From Neomegalonema sp. (GTDB lineage Bacteria; Pseudomonadota; Alphaproteobacteria; Rhodobacterales; Rhodobacteraceae), in assembly GCA_022760355.1 (NCBI GenBank), contig JALEGB010000044.1:1-64000 (forward strand): a DNA stretch of 64,000 bases. The letters are read 5' to 3'. Position 1 is the stretch's first letter; each line of letters opens with the position of its first letter. Below the pieces are notes generated by a model. It was given only the letters and a program-made list of their open reading frames with translations, did not search any database and was not told where the DNA came from. A program made the translations under genes and the position numbers. Of this stretch, positions 44,076 to 52,298 are shown piece after piece.

Positions 44076-45101
44076 TCAATCGACCACGTCGGATGTGTAC
44101 CCGGTCGCCCGGAACGGCGCGAGCGGCAGGTCCAGCGCAACGCCGCGCCGGTGCGATTCCTTCAGCGTCAATCCGTCCTCCGCGCCGAGGCGGAGGCTCA
44201 GGCCAAGCATAACGAAATGCTCCGTCGCTTTGTCTGGATCCGTATCATCGATCTTCACGGCGCTGGCGGAGTAGCGCGCGAACATGTCGATCCCATCGGC
44301 AAAGCCGCGATGGCGCACCGTTGCGCCCCAGCCCCAAAAGGTTAGATCGCCGGTGACGCTGTCCCGTTCCTCACCTTCGCCATAGAGAAACTCCGCGCCG
44401 AAAACGGTGTTCTCAGTTAAGTAGAAGGAGCCGGCCAAGCGGCCAAACTTTGCGTCGGAAAGGACTTCGGTGTCGTTCTCCGACGATTTGAAGAAGCCGA
44501 ACTGACCATACAGCGTGAAATCGCCGAGGAAGGCTTGCGCTTCGGCGCCGACGATATAGCCGGTTTCAGATTTGTTGTAGTCGTCGGTGCCCTTGGGCGC
44601 GATGGGCTTGAAGCCGCTGGTATGGACCATGATTTTTCCGGCCCCTGCGAAGGCGCCGAGCAGCCAGGCGTCATCCCGCCAGTTCAAATGGCCGCCGATC
44701 AGGCCGGCGCCGCCATATTCATGGGCGCCGAACGGGTTGAACGCCGCATAGCCCAGATTGGCTTCGCCGCCGATATCCAGCTGGAGCGCGAAGCCGCCGC
44801 CAAGGGCGAGGTTGGCGCGGGCGAGGCCGGCGATCCGGGCGATGTTCTTCTCCAGACGATCCGAGCTGGCGCTCACTGTGTTGGTGTTGACGCCGCCAAA
44901 GCTGAGATCAAGGACGAACTCGGTAAGAACGGCGGGCTTGGCGATGGCGGGCGCTTCGATTGGCGCTTTTGCGGCGGCCGGGCAGTCGGCGTATGTCAGC
45001 GCGCCCTTATCGAAGCACTTCTTTGGCGGCGTTTCGGCGCCGCTCCCATGTGCGGCGGCGAGCGCAACCAGCATCGCCGTAACTCCAACTACCTTGCGCA
45101 C
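44076..45101 (-). CDS. Putative outer-membrane beta-barrel protein
   Basis: A 341-residue exported protein. I choose the GTG at 45101 because GGGAGAGGAG lies 7 nt upstream and a signal peptide follows at once (RKVVGVTAMLVALAAAHGSGA, cleavage near residue 22). After a Pro/Ala linker with two cysteines, the rest alternates polar and hydrophobic residues with Gly and aromatic girdles (LALGGGFALQLDIGGEANLGY, AWLLGAFAGAGKIMVH, FTLYGQFGFFKSS, TVFGAEFLYGEGEE, FVMLGLSLRLG), the pattern of an outer-membrane barrel of about 12 strands. It lacks a terminal Phe. The substrate or role is unknown; the family is not recognised. Confidence 0.7.
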   Translation of the reverse strand: MRKVVGVTAMLVALAAAHGSGAETPPKKCFDKGALTYADCPAAAKAPIEAPAIAKPAVLTEFVLDLSFGGVNTNTVSASSDRLEKNIARIAGLARANLALGGGFALQLDIGGEANLGYAAFNPFGAHEYGGAGLIGGHLNWRDDAWLLGAFAGAGKIMVHTSGFKPIAPKGTDDYNKSETGYIVGAEAQAFLGDFTLYGQFGFFKSSENDTEVLSDAKFGRLAGSFYLTENTVFGAEFLYGEGEERDSVTGDLTFWGWGATVRHRGFADGIDMFARYSASAVKIDDTDPDKATEHFVMLGLSLRLGAEDGLTLKESHRRGVALDLPLAPFRATGYTSDVVD

Positions 45102-45301
45102 TGATCGCTCCTCTCCCTGTTGAGCCTTGACGTCGATAGCCTGGCGGAGGGGCGCAGGTTGAAGACGCGGGAGAGGGGCGACCCAATTTGGTATGGCGTG
45201 TGGCGGTCTTGAGACAGGATTTTTTCCCATTTCCTGGTCTATTTGGCGCCATGATCAGGTTAAGCGCGCCTCGCCGCCGCCGCGTCGCCGCCGAGCGGAT
45301 G

Positions 45302-46357
45302 CTACTTCTTCGGTCCTGCGAGGGGGATCGGCTCCGGACCGGCTTCCAGGATCCGAAACACGCCGTTGCTGATCTCCAGAAGGCCGACGAAGCCGCCATC
45401 CTTCGCCGCATGTTTAAGCAGCGCGTCAGCGCTTTCTTGCGCAAGCGCGCCGGAGGACACGAGCGCCTTCAAAGCTGGTTGCGCCGCTTTCGAGCTGACT
45501 TTGAGCGTCGCTTTGATCTCTGCTCCGCGCAGCTCCAGATCACCAGCGACGTCAATCACGCCTTTCTTACCGTCGGCGGCGGTGAAAATCGCTCGGGCGC
45601 GTTCAATTGTGATCGACCGTAGGGCCGGCGGCGGCGCGTCGGCGCGGACCGCCTTGGCGAAGAGCGCGATTCCATCCGCCGCGACGCTGAGTTTGGCGCC
45701 TTCGCGCAGTTCCAAATCGTCGAAACGGAAATAGGCGCGGCGCGCCCAGCCCTTGCCGGCGAATTTCGCCTGCGTCGCCTTTTGCGGCTCACGGAAGAAC
45801 AGTTCGATCCGCGCCGCATTGCGACGAGGGGACAGCGCGTCAGCCGGTGAAAGGTCCAGCACCGGATTTTTCATCGTTAGCGCCACGCGGTGAACCGCGC
45901 CCTCAAGCAGGCGGAGGCTGCCGATCATCAACGCGTCCAGCCGCAATTCGCCCAGCGGAGACTTCACGAAATGGGGGCCGACGCCCGCGAGTTGCATAAG
46001 GGAGGCGCGATAAACCAACCGCCGTAATTCTAAGCGCTCGGCGGACCAGCTTATGCCGAGCGCTTCGCTTTCCAGCCGCGGCGCCTCGATCAGCAGATTG
46101 ACGCGTGTCGGCGCGCCCGTGACATCGACCGACCCAAAGCTGAATTTGAGGCCAGACTTTTCGAATCGCGCCGCGGCCTCGGTCGGGGCTTTCATCACTT
46201 TACGCTGCTCAATCCGCTGCCAGACAAACATGCCGGCGACAATCAGGATCAGAACGAGCGCAAAGCTGAGCGCGGCGAAGCCCATCGGCCGGGCTTTTGC
46301 GCGCCGAGAGCTCTGAGGCGCCGCAGCGCCGTCTGAAGGCATGGAGTCTTTTGTCAT
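45302..46357 (-). CDS. DUF2125-like membrane-anchored protein
   Basis: A 351-residue protein with one N-terminal transmembrane helix (FAALSFALVLILIVAGMFVW, about residues 27-46) and a large periplasmic domain. The opening after the helix (EAAARFEKSGLKFSFGSVDVTGAPTRVNLLIEAPRLES) matches what I recall of DUF2125 proteins of alphaproteobacteria, whose repetitive beta structure is thought to be a lipid- or envelope-related scaffold; that assignment is from memory. Start ATG 46357 is preferred to the upstream 46450. It is divergent from chaC, with only 19 bp between starts, so the two promoters must overlap the opposite gene. Confidence 0.65.
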   Translation of the reverse strand: MTKDSMPSDGAAAPQSSRRAKARPMGFAALSFALVLILIVAGMFVWQRIEQRKVMKAPTEAAARFEKSGLKFSFGSVDVTGAPTRVNLLIEAPRLESEALGISWSAERLELRRLVYRASLMQLAGVGPHFVKSPLGELRLDALMIGSLRLLEGAVHRVALTMKNPVLDLSPADALSPRRNAARIELFFREPQKATQAKFAGKGWARRAYFRFDDLELREGAKLSVAADGIALFAKAVRADAPPPALRSITIERARAIFTAADGKKGVIDVAGDLELRGAEIKATLKVSSKAAQPALKALVSSGALAQESADALLKHAAKDGGFVGLLEISNGVFRILEAGPEPIPLAGPKK

Positions 46358-46376
46358 GTGCGGTATCATCCCCGTC

Positions 46377-47090
46377 ATGAGCGAGAATTCCAGAACTGAT
46401 GCGGCGTCTGGCGCCGCTTCGTCGCTGAGCGACGCCGAACAGGAACGCAAGCCGGATTTTACCGCCTTGCTGGATGAAAAGCCCGGGCGGGGCCTGCCGG
46501 ATGCGGAGGCGCTTGATCCGGATGGCGGTTTTTGGGTGTTCGGCTACGGGTCGCTGTTGTGGCGTCCGGGGGTCACCTATGATGCGCGGCGCGAGGTGGC
46601 GCTGGACGGCTATGAGCGGGCGTTTTGCCTGTGGTCCGTTCGCTATCGCGGCACGCCCGAGTCGCCGGGGTTGGTGCTGGGCGTGCGGCCGCGGCAAGGC
46701 GTCTCCACACGCGGCGCAGCGTTCCATGTGCCGGCCGAGCACGCCGCCGAAGGGCGGGCCCATCTGCTGGAGCGGGAGATGATCACCGGCGCCTATCATG
46801 AGCGGCGCAAGAGTGTGCGCTGTCTCGACGCGGCGGGGCGGGATACGGGGGAGACCCTGACGGCCATCACCTATTTGATGAATGTCGAGAGCCCGCAATA
46901 TACCGGGATCATGAGCTTGGAGCGGCAAGCGGAGATCATCGCGCACAGCGTGGGAAAGCGTGGTGCGAACAGCGATTATCTGTTCAACACAACCGAGCAT
47001 TTCCGCGAGGCTGGGCTGGTCGGCGAAGATGTGGACCATCTGTATGAGTTGGAGGAGCTGGTGCGGCGGCGCCAGCGGGGAGAGGGCTAG
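46377..47090 (+). CDS. chaC: Gamma-glutamylcyclotransferase, ChaC family
   Basis: A 237-residue cytoplasmic enzyme that cleaves glutathione into 5-oxoproline and cysteinyl-glycine. The substrate-binding loop VFGYGSLLWRPG is near residue 55, and the catalytic glutamate is probably in LEREMITGAYHERRK (about 136-150). The family ending TTEHFREAGLVGEDVDHLYELEELV is clear. Start 46377 is preferred; an ATG at 46341 would overlap the divergent gene. The last codons (GEG-stop) lie inside the 18-bp repeat also seen near 17.7 kb. Confidence 0.9.
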   Translation: MSENSRTDAASGAASSLSDAEQERKPDFTALLDEKPGRGLPDAEALDPDGGFWVFGYGSLLWRPGVTYDARREVALDGYERAFCLWSVRYRGTPESPGLVLGVRPRQGVSTRGAAFHVPAEHAAEGRAHLLEREMITGAYHERRKSVRCLDAAGRDTGETLTAITYLMNVESPQYTGIMSLERQAEIIAHSVGKRGANSDYLFNTTEHFREAGLVGEDVDHLYELEELVRRRQRGEG

Positions 47091-47105
47091 GGTGCGAACT
47101 CCTAA
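47084..47105. repeat. Copy 2 of an 18-bp dispersed repeat
   Basis: GGGCTAGGGTGCGAACTC (47084-47101) is identical to 17671-17688. Here it includes the chaC stop codon TAG. Confidence 0.6.
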
Positions 47106-47250
47106 CGCCTCATTGACATGCTTGCCGATCAGCTTTGGAACTTGAAGCGTCGGCGCTATTTCGCTATGTAACGTGCCTGCTTGTGGTTGCTGACCCGAGC
47201 AGGCATTGCCTAGCAGGCGTGGTTTCTTTGTGAAATCAGTCCGTTAGGGT

Positions 47251-47324
47251 GCGGGTATAGCTTAATGGTAAAGCCCCTGCCTTCCAAGCAGGCTATGTCG
47301 GTTCGATTCCGTCTACCCGCTCCA
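47251..47324 (+). tRNA. tRNA-Gly (anticodon TCC)
   Basis: A 74-nt cloverleaf. Acceptor GCGGGTA pairs with TACCCGC, anticodon stem CCTGC/GCAGG encloses CTTCCAA with anticodon TCC, the T loop is GTTCGATTCC-type, the discriminator is T and the CCA is encoded at 47322-47324. It stands alone. Confidence 0.97.
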
Positions 47325-47497
47325 ACTCCCCTCAATTGAACTTTGATTGCGTCATCGACGCGTCTCCGGCTGTATTCCCCCGGTTGGGTTACCCCCTTAC
47401 GGGTGGCTGGTTATTTGTCTCGGTTAAGAACAGTTTGCCCTCATTGGCGGCCTGATTGCGTATCTCTCACGGCGCCAAGCACTTGGAGGGTAGTATT

Positions 47498-47809
47498 ATG
47501 AAAGTTATCAAGAAGGCGGTCGTCGCCTCCTTGCTGGTTACCGGCATGTCGATTGGCGTTGTTGGCGTTTCTGCTGGCGAGGCCAAGGCGCAAGTTTGTA
47601 AGATTACTTACGTTATCAGCGGTGTCGGCCGAAGCACAAAGCAAAGCACCGCCAAGAAACGGGCGCGCATCAAATGGCGGATCAAGGCGCGGTTGCTGCA
47701 TGGAACGCGCTATGATGGGTGGGAAGACGCGATCAATCGCTCCTATTCCTGCTCCAAAAAGTGGGGCGTCTGGCGTTGCCGCGCGCGCGGTAAGCCTTGT
47801 CGCTCATAG
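47498..47809 (+). CDS. Small secreted cationic Cys-containing protein
   Basis: A 103-residue exported protein, start chosen at 47498 after GGAGG. The signal peptide is about residues 1-31 (MKVIKKA, hydrophobic core, cleavage near AKAQ). The mature part is very basic, with four cysteines (VCKITYV; SYSCSKKWGVWRCRARGKPC) and the strings GRSTKQSTAKKRARIKWRIKAR and GTRYDGWEDAINRSYSC. It shares layout with the gene at 51057: serine/threonine-rich SK-ST-A run, Arg helix, then C...W.C.ARxxC. Function unknown; charge suits binding to nucleic acid, membrane or wall polymers. Confidence 0.75.
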   Translation: MKVIKKAVVASLLVTGMSIGVVGVSAGEAKAQVCKITYVISGVGRSTKQSTAKKRARIKWRIKARLLHGTRYDGWEDAINRSYSCSKKWGVWRCRARGKPCRS

Positions 47810-47920
47810 CAGTGCGGGCGCCCTTGCGCTGATGGATGAGAAGATGAGCGGCGGCCGCGCGTTGCGTTGCGCCGCTCGTTCGGTCACGGTAAGGGCGCTG
47901 TGAGATCGACAGAGGCGAGT

Positions 47921-48541
47921 ATGAAGCGTTTCCTAATCCTGGACGACCATGCGCTGTTTGCCGGCGGACTGGAGCTGCTGTTGCAGGAGATCGATGAGGA
48001 AGCGTCAATTTGCTGCTTCTCGACCGCGCCGGCCCTGCTCGAGGCGATTGGAGCGGGACAACCAACGCCTGATCTCATTATCTCCGACTATTACGTGCCT
48101 GGCTCCGAGCCAGGGGAAACAATTGCGGCGATTGTCGCTGCGGCGCCAGGCGCGCCGCTGATGGTTGTTTCAGGTTCGGTGTCCACCACCGACAAGGAGG
48201 CCGCGCTCGCGGCCGGCGCCCATGTTTTTGTTCCCAAGCATGCGCCGCCGGAGACGTTGTTGGAGACGATCCGGAAGCTGCTTGATGGCGGCGTTGATGT
48301 TGAGCTGGATGAGATGCCGCCGGCGCCGGCCCTGGCGGCGTTGGAGCAGCTGCGGCTGACGCAGCGCCAGCTCGATATCCTCACGCTGATCGCCGCGGGG
48401 GACTCCAACAAACAGATCGCGCGCCGGTTGGATGTATCGCCGGAGACGGTGAAGACTCACCTCAAGGTGATTTTCGGCAAGCTGAAAGTGTCAAACCGCA
48501 TCGAGGCGATCGACTTCATGCGGCGCAACGGGGTGATTTGA
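47921..48541 (+). CDS. NarL/LuxR-type response regulator
   Basis: A 206-residue two-component regulator. The receiver domain has the acidic pair DD (8-9), phospho-acceptor Asp56 in LIISDYYVPG, Ser in MVVSGS and Lys in VFVPKHAP. The LuxR helix-turn-helix follows (LTQRQLDILTLIAAGDSNKQIARRLDVSPETVKTHLKVIFGKLKVSNRIEAIDF). The start at 47921 follows GAGGCGAG. Its 3' end overlaps the converging histidine kinase gene by 51 bp. The two are probably partners, although they cannot share a transcript. Cytoplasmic. Confidence 0.92.
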   Translation: MKRFLILDDHALFAGGLELLLQEIDEEASICCFSTAPALLEAIGAGQPTPDLIISDYYVPGSEPGETIAAIVAAAPGAPLMVVSGSVSTTDKEAALAAGAHVFVPKHAPPETLLETIRKLLDGGVDVELDEMPPAPALAALEQLRLTQRQLDILTLIAAGDSNKQIARRLDVSPETVKTHLKVIFGKLKVSNRIEAIDFMRRNGVI

Positions 48542-50389
48542 AGGGGCGATTTGGTGCTGTAGCGCGCGAATCAGCGCCGGGCGCGCGATCGGTTTCGGCA
48601 CAAAATCCGCGCCATACAGGTGCGCGGCGCCGCGCACCTGCGGATCGTCCAGCCGGCTCATGACGATCGCGCGTTGAGGGCCATGGGCGCTGAGGCGTTT
48701 GAGGACGTCCGTGGCGGTGAAGTTATCGTCGAGGTGGAAGTCAATCATCAGCAGGTCTGCTGATAGCGGTCCTTCGACGCCGACTTGGCGAATTTTCGCG
48801 CGGTCGGTGATGACGGAGACCTCGAACTGAAGCGCGGCGAGATGCGCGCGAGCGGTCTCCGCCGCTTCCGGATCGTCATCCACCACCAGCGCTGAAAGCC
48901 CGGCCTCAATCTTTTGCGGCGCGTTTGCGTTTGCGGCGGCGCGCAGGCGCATGCCGAAAACGGATCCATGTCCGGGGCGGCTTTGCGCAATGATCTCGCT
49001 TTGGATCGCTTGCGCGATATTGCGGACGATGGACAGGCCGATGCCGAGATTGCCCGTGTTGGAGGCCGGCGCGTCGCCACGGGCGCGCTCCTCAAAGATC
49101 TTCGGCAATTTCTCGGGCTGAACGCCAGCGCCCGTGTCTACGACCACGACGTCGATCACGCCGCCTGGCCTCCGTCTTGCGCCGAGCAGGACGCCCCCTT
49201 CGCTGGTGTATTGGATGGCGTTTTGCACAAAGTTGCGCAGCGCGCGCTCCAGCAAGTCCGCGTCGGTTACACAGCTCGCGCTGGTCGGCGCAACCCGTAG
49301 GAACAGGCCTTTCTCTTCGGCGGTGGGCGCAGCTTCGGCGGCGAGCGCCTCCAAGATGGGTTGGATCGGCGCGGGCCGCATTTGCGGGGTTGGCAGCCTA
49401 TCCGTGATCCAGGCGACCTGGGCGACGCTGTCGATGATTCGGTTGGCTGAGGAAAGGCAGTTCTGCGCCGCGTCATGGACGGTTGTTTTGTCCGTTTTAG
49501 CGGGACGCAAGCGGCGCAGAAACAGTCTGAGGGCGCCGAGCGGTTGGCGAAGATCATGGGCGACGGAGGTCAGAAAGAATTCGCGGAAATTCGCCTCACG
49601 CAGGGCGCGCGCGGAGCTGAGCCGCTCTTGCGCCAAAGCGCGCTCAAGGGCTGTGCGCGTCGATTCGAGCGCGATGTTCAGCGTTGCTTCGCGCAGATGC
49701 TGCACATGGATCGCGTAGCCCACGCCGACCGTCATGACAAAGCTCATCGCCAACGAGCTGGCGTGCAGGTGCCAGTTCGGCGGCTGGAAGAAGAAGAGAA
49801 AGATAAAGGTGGGCAGGAACACGAACAGCCGCCCGATCACCAGGACTTTGACGAGCTTTGCGGACAGGGTCGCCGTGAGCAATCCGGCCATCGCGATGAG
49901 GAGCACCAGCGCGTCGGAGCGTTCGAGCACCGGCAGCGCGCCGGCCTCCGCCGGGGCGGGGGAGGCTGCGGAGGATTGGGGGGTCAGCAGCTCCGGCGTG
50001 TTGGCGTAGATCGCGTAGAAGAACAGGAGCAGCGATACGCCCCAGGCGGCCGAAAGAATAATGTCTGAAAATGCAAGCAGCCAGTAGGTCGTGCGTGGGC
50101 CGAGCCGGCTGGACGCGCCGCCGCTATTCGACAGCACGATCCAGACAATTGCGGCGATCAGCGCGCCGCACATATGGATGATCAGAAAATACAGCGATTC
50201 GATGCGGCCATAGCCCAGCGCGAGCAGCAACACGCCAAAGAAAATCGCGGCGTTGACGCTGACCAGGTGCATAATCCAGCCGTCGCGCACGGCGGAGTTG
50301 AGCAACGCTGAACGCACGGCGGCAGGGTCCGCGGCTTGGGAGAGGGAGAGAATATTGGTCCCTTGGTGCGGGCTGTTGTCGGTGGCCAT
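48491..50389 (-). CDS. Hybrid sensor histidine kinase with C-terminal receiver
   Basis: A 632-residue inner-membrane kinase. About six transmembrane helices cover residues 35-215 (such as AAIFFGVLLLALGYG, YFLIIHMCGALIAAIVWIVL, IILSAAWGVSLLLFFYAI, LFVFLPTFIFLFFF). The phospho-acceptor H-box reads SVAHDLRQPLGAL, the N-box NAIQYTSEGG, the G-boxes VVDTGAGV and GNLGIGLSIV, and a receiver domain at the end has its Asp in LLMIDFHLDD. There is no Hpt domain. The sensor input is unknown and has no obvious periplasmic domain. The start at 50389 is likely; 50425 would add 12 residues. It overlaps the response regulator tail to tail. Confidence 0.9.
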   Translation of the reverse strand: MATDNSPHQGTNILSLSQAADPAAVRSALLNSAVRDGWIMHLVSVNAAIFFGVLLLALGYGRIESLYFLIIHMCGALIAAIVWIVLSNSGGASSRLGPRTTYWLLAFSDIILSAAWGVSLLLFFYAIYANTPELLTPQSSAASPAPAEAGALPVLERSDALVLLIAMAGLLTATLSAKLVKVLVIGRLFVFLPTFIFLFFFQPPNWHLHASSLAMSFVMTVGVGYAIHVQHLREATLNIALESTRTALERALAQERLSSARALREANFREFFLTSVAHDLRQPLGALRLFLRRLRPAKTDKTTVHDAAQNCLSSANRIIDSVAQVAWITDRLPTPQMRPAPIQPILEALAAEAAPTAEEKGLFLRVAPTSASCVTDADLLERALRNFVQNAIQYTSEGGVLLGARRRPGGVIDVVVVDTGAGVQPEKLPKIFEERARGDAPASNTGNLGIGLSIVRNIAQAIQSEIIAQSRPGHGSVFGMRLRAAANANAPQKIEAGLSALVVDDDPEAAETARAHLAALQFEVSVITDRAKIRQVGVEGPLSADLLMIDFHLDDNFTATDVLKRLSAHGPQRAIVMSRLDDPQVRGAAHLYGADFVPKPIARPALIRALQHQIAPSNHPVAPHEVDRLDAV

Positions 50390-50501
50390 ATCGCTTCGCG
50401 TCTCCTCGCGCTGGAGTTTCGCCATGTCGCGCAGGCGATCAGGCTTCGCGATGAGGCGTCGCGATGCAAGATAAGCGTCAGTTGGTTATGCGCAGGCTTG
50501 G

Positions 50502-51014
50502 TTAATTCTCAGCTCGTGTGGCGCGCGTCCAGGCGCGCATTCCGAAATGCTTGTGGTAAACCGCGCAGAAGATCGTGACATAGACGGGGAGCAGGACGGC
50601 GGATCGGGCGATGCGGATGTAGGCGGTCAACGCCCAGTAGTAGCTGTCTTCTTCCTCGCCTTCGATGTCAGTGAATTTGATCAGGATAGAGTCGGCGTCA
50701 AACACTGCGATGATTGCGAGGGAAAGCAAAGTCGCCGGGGCGAAAATCGCGACAGCCCCCAGCATGTATTGGGGTAAGGTGCGCAGCCCCATCCGCCATA
50801 ACAGCGGCACCAGCAAACTGGAAAATGTGAAGGCCGCGACTCCGGTCAGGAAAGCGTCCTTCCAGGGGTGGATTGGAATCTCGATCGCACGGAGGCAGGT
50901 GTCGACAAGCAGCGCAGCGAGCATTGTTGCGAGCGCGCTGGCGGCGTGGGCCGCCAGATAGGGCGCCAGCACATTGCGGCGACGTGTTGTAGGCTTGACG
51001 CCCGACGGCCCCAT
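50502..51014 (-). CDS. Four-helix integral membrane protein, unknown function
   Basis: A 170-residue membrane protein not recognised. It has about four hydrophobic helices: LAAHAASALATMLAALLVDTC, FLTGVAAFTFSSLLVPLLW, MLGAVAIFAPATLLSLAIIAVF and SAVLLPVYVTIFCAVYH, with a charged acidic loop (KFTDIEGEEEDSYY) before the last. It lies directly upstream of the hybrid kinase on the same strand (112 bp), so it could be co-expressed and act as a sensory partner. Confidence 0.68.
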   Translation of the reverse strand: MGPSGVKPTTRRRNVLAPYLAAHAASALATMLAALLVDTCLRAIEIPIHPWKDAFLTGVAAFTFSSLLVPLLWRMGLRTLPQYMLGAVAIFAPATLLSLAIIAVFDADSILIKFTDIEGEEEDSYYWALTAYIRIARSAVLLPVYVTIFCAVYHKHFGMRAWTRATRAEN

Positions 51015-51056
51015 ATCGACGGTCCTTTTATGCGTCCAGATGGGCGGCGCGACAGA

Positions 51057-51422
51057 CTATCGGCATCGCGCCCGCGCCGTACACGCCCACAGCCAGCCGC
51101 GTTTGCAGCGGATTGAAACATGCGTCCGCGTTGAGCAGCCGCGGCTGCGCAGCGCGCGAAACAGCTTCAAGCGGGCGTTGCGCACTGCTGTCGACTTTGA
51201 CGTTGCGCTCCCGGTTGCGGCTACGACGCCGCCGGAGCCATAGGCTTGGGCGCTGTCTGTAGGCGCGGCGATGATCGACGCGACGGCGAGTGCGGCGACG
51301 GCGGCGATTGAAGGGACGCTGGGCGCTATTCGGCCAGCGCGCCTTTCCTTGCGCGGCGCCGCATTGCCTGTGTCCGTGCGCGGCGCCGCCTTGCCCGTGG
51401 GCTTGGCAACGAATCTCATCAA
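51057..51422 (-). CDS. Small secreted cationic Cys-containing protein, second copy
   Basis: A 121-residue exported protein with an Arg/Lys-rich start, a hydrophobic segment (SIAAVAALAVASIIAA, about residues 38-53) and cleavage near SAQA. The mature part has AATGSATSKSTAVRNARLKLFRALRSRGC, then RCKRGWLWACTARARC with four cysteines in all. The match to the gene at 47498 is in layout and spacing (SK-ST-A, Arg helix, C...W.C.ARxxC) rather than close identity. The long N-terminal segment is odd; a later start is possible. Unknown function. Confidence 0.62.
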   Translation of the reverse strand: MMRFVAKPTGKAAPRTDTGNAAPRKERRAGRIAPSVPSIAAVAALAVASIIAAPTDSAQAYGSGGVVAATGSATSKSTAVRNARLKLFRALRSRGCSTRTHVSIRCKRGWLWACTARARCR

Positions 51423-51763
51423 ATCCCCAAAATGTCCGGTGCGCAGCGAGTTGCGCGTTCTGCTCCTGGGAACTTAAATGACCTCTGGCGCATCTCTGAA
51501 CAATCCCCAGCTTGGGGGGCTGCGACGGCATTTGCGCGCGCTTGCAGGCGCCTGGGACATGCGTTGGGCCCGCAGCCCTTGATTGCGGCAGGCCGCGGCG
51601 ATAATCTATTAGGCGTGTGGGAAAGGAACGGGTCGCTTCGCTGGGGTGTTTCATTGACGCATTTGCGTCAAAGAGTACTGGACTATTGAGCCAGGGAGCG
51701 CTTTAGCGTATGCGGCATGAACGACGGAGCGGTTGGCCAGAAAGGCGCGGCTGATTTCGTTAC
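51423..51763. promoter_or_regulatory. Intergenic region with an 18-bp palindrome
   Basis: 341 bp between the secreted-protein gene and tRNA-Trp. TTGACGCATTTGCGTCAA (51654-51671) is an 8-bp perfect inverted repeat with a 2-nt spacer, a typical operator shape, and includes a TTGACG -35-like box. No good -10 lies at 16-18 bp. The rest shows no gene. Confidence 0.45.
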
Positions 51764-51839
51764 AGGGGTATAGCTCAGTTGGTAGAGCATCGGTCTCCAA
51801 AACCGAGGGTCGCGGGTTCGAGTCCTGCTGCCCCTGCCA
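51764..51839 (+). tRNA. tRNA-Trp (anticodon CCA)
   Basis: A 76-nt cloverleaf. Acceptor AGGGGTA pairs with TGCCCCT, D stem GCTC/GAGC, anticodon CCA in loop CTCCAAA between TCGGT and ACCGA, T loop GTTCGAGTCC, discriminator G, CCA at 51837-51839. It stands 118 bp before secE, the usual tRNA-Trp/secE/nusG order. Confidence 0.97.
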
Positions 51840-51957
51840 TTTTCCACAATGGCTGCGGCGCGAAGCGTCGCTGAAGAAGAAGCTCGAGCGTTGCGTTCGA
51901 GTGAGCGGACGGCGTGCTGTTCGACGCGCCTGAGTTGTTGAAGAATGAGAGGAACGC

Positions 51958-52149
51958 ATGGCCAAAATTTCCCCGGCGGCTTTCGTGTCGCAGGTGCGCG
52001 CTGAGGCCTCTAAAGTCGTTTGGCCGACCCGCAAGGAGACGGTGCTGACGACGATCATGGTGCTGATTCTCTCGTCGATCGCGGCGATCTTTTTCTTCAT
52101 GATTGATATTCTCTTGAACTACGGGCGGTCTCTTCTCGGCATGGGGTAG
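51958..52149 (+). CDS. secE: Preprotein translocase subunit SecE
   Basis: A 63-residue inner-membrane protein of the SecYEG channel. The amphipathic start FVSQVRAEASKVVWPTRKETVLTTIMV is diagnostic, followed by one transmembrane helix (ILSSIAAIFFFMIDILL). GAGAGGAACGC precedes the ATG. It is the short single-helix form. It opens the secE-nusG-ribosomal protein-rpoBC block. Confidence 0.95.
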   Translation: MAKISPAAFVSQVRAEASKVVWPTRKETVLTTIMVLILSSIAAIFFFMIDILLNYGRSLLGMG

Positions 52150-52298
52150 TTCTCCGGCGCGTGCGCTGGTTGGCCAAGTCGGAACCCTTGCGCTAATTGG
52201 CGCAATTGCGTATAGATCAAACAAAGTGCGCGCGGCTGGGCCGCGCGTCTTTTGTTTTTGGGACCGCCTGCGGTCAGCTCTTATTCCGGGTCTTTGCA

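Noticed and set aside
47590-47810. Short basic protein as a histone-like or ribosomal protein
   Set aside because: It has a clear signal peptide and four cysteines, which argues for export.
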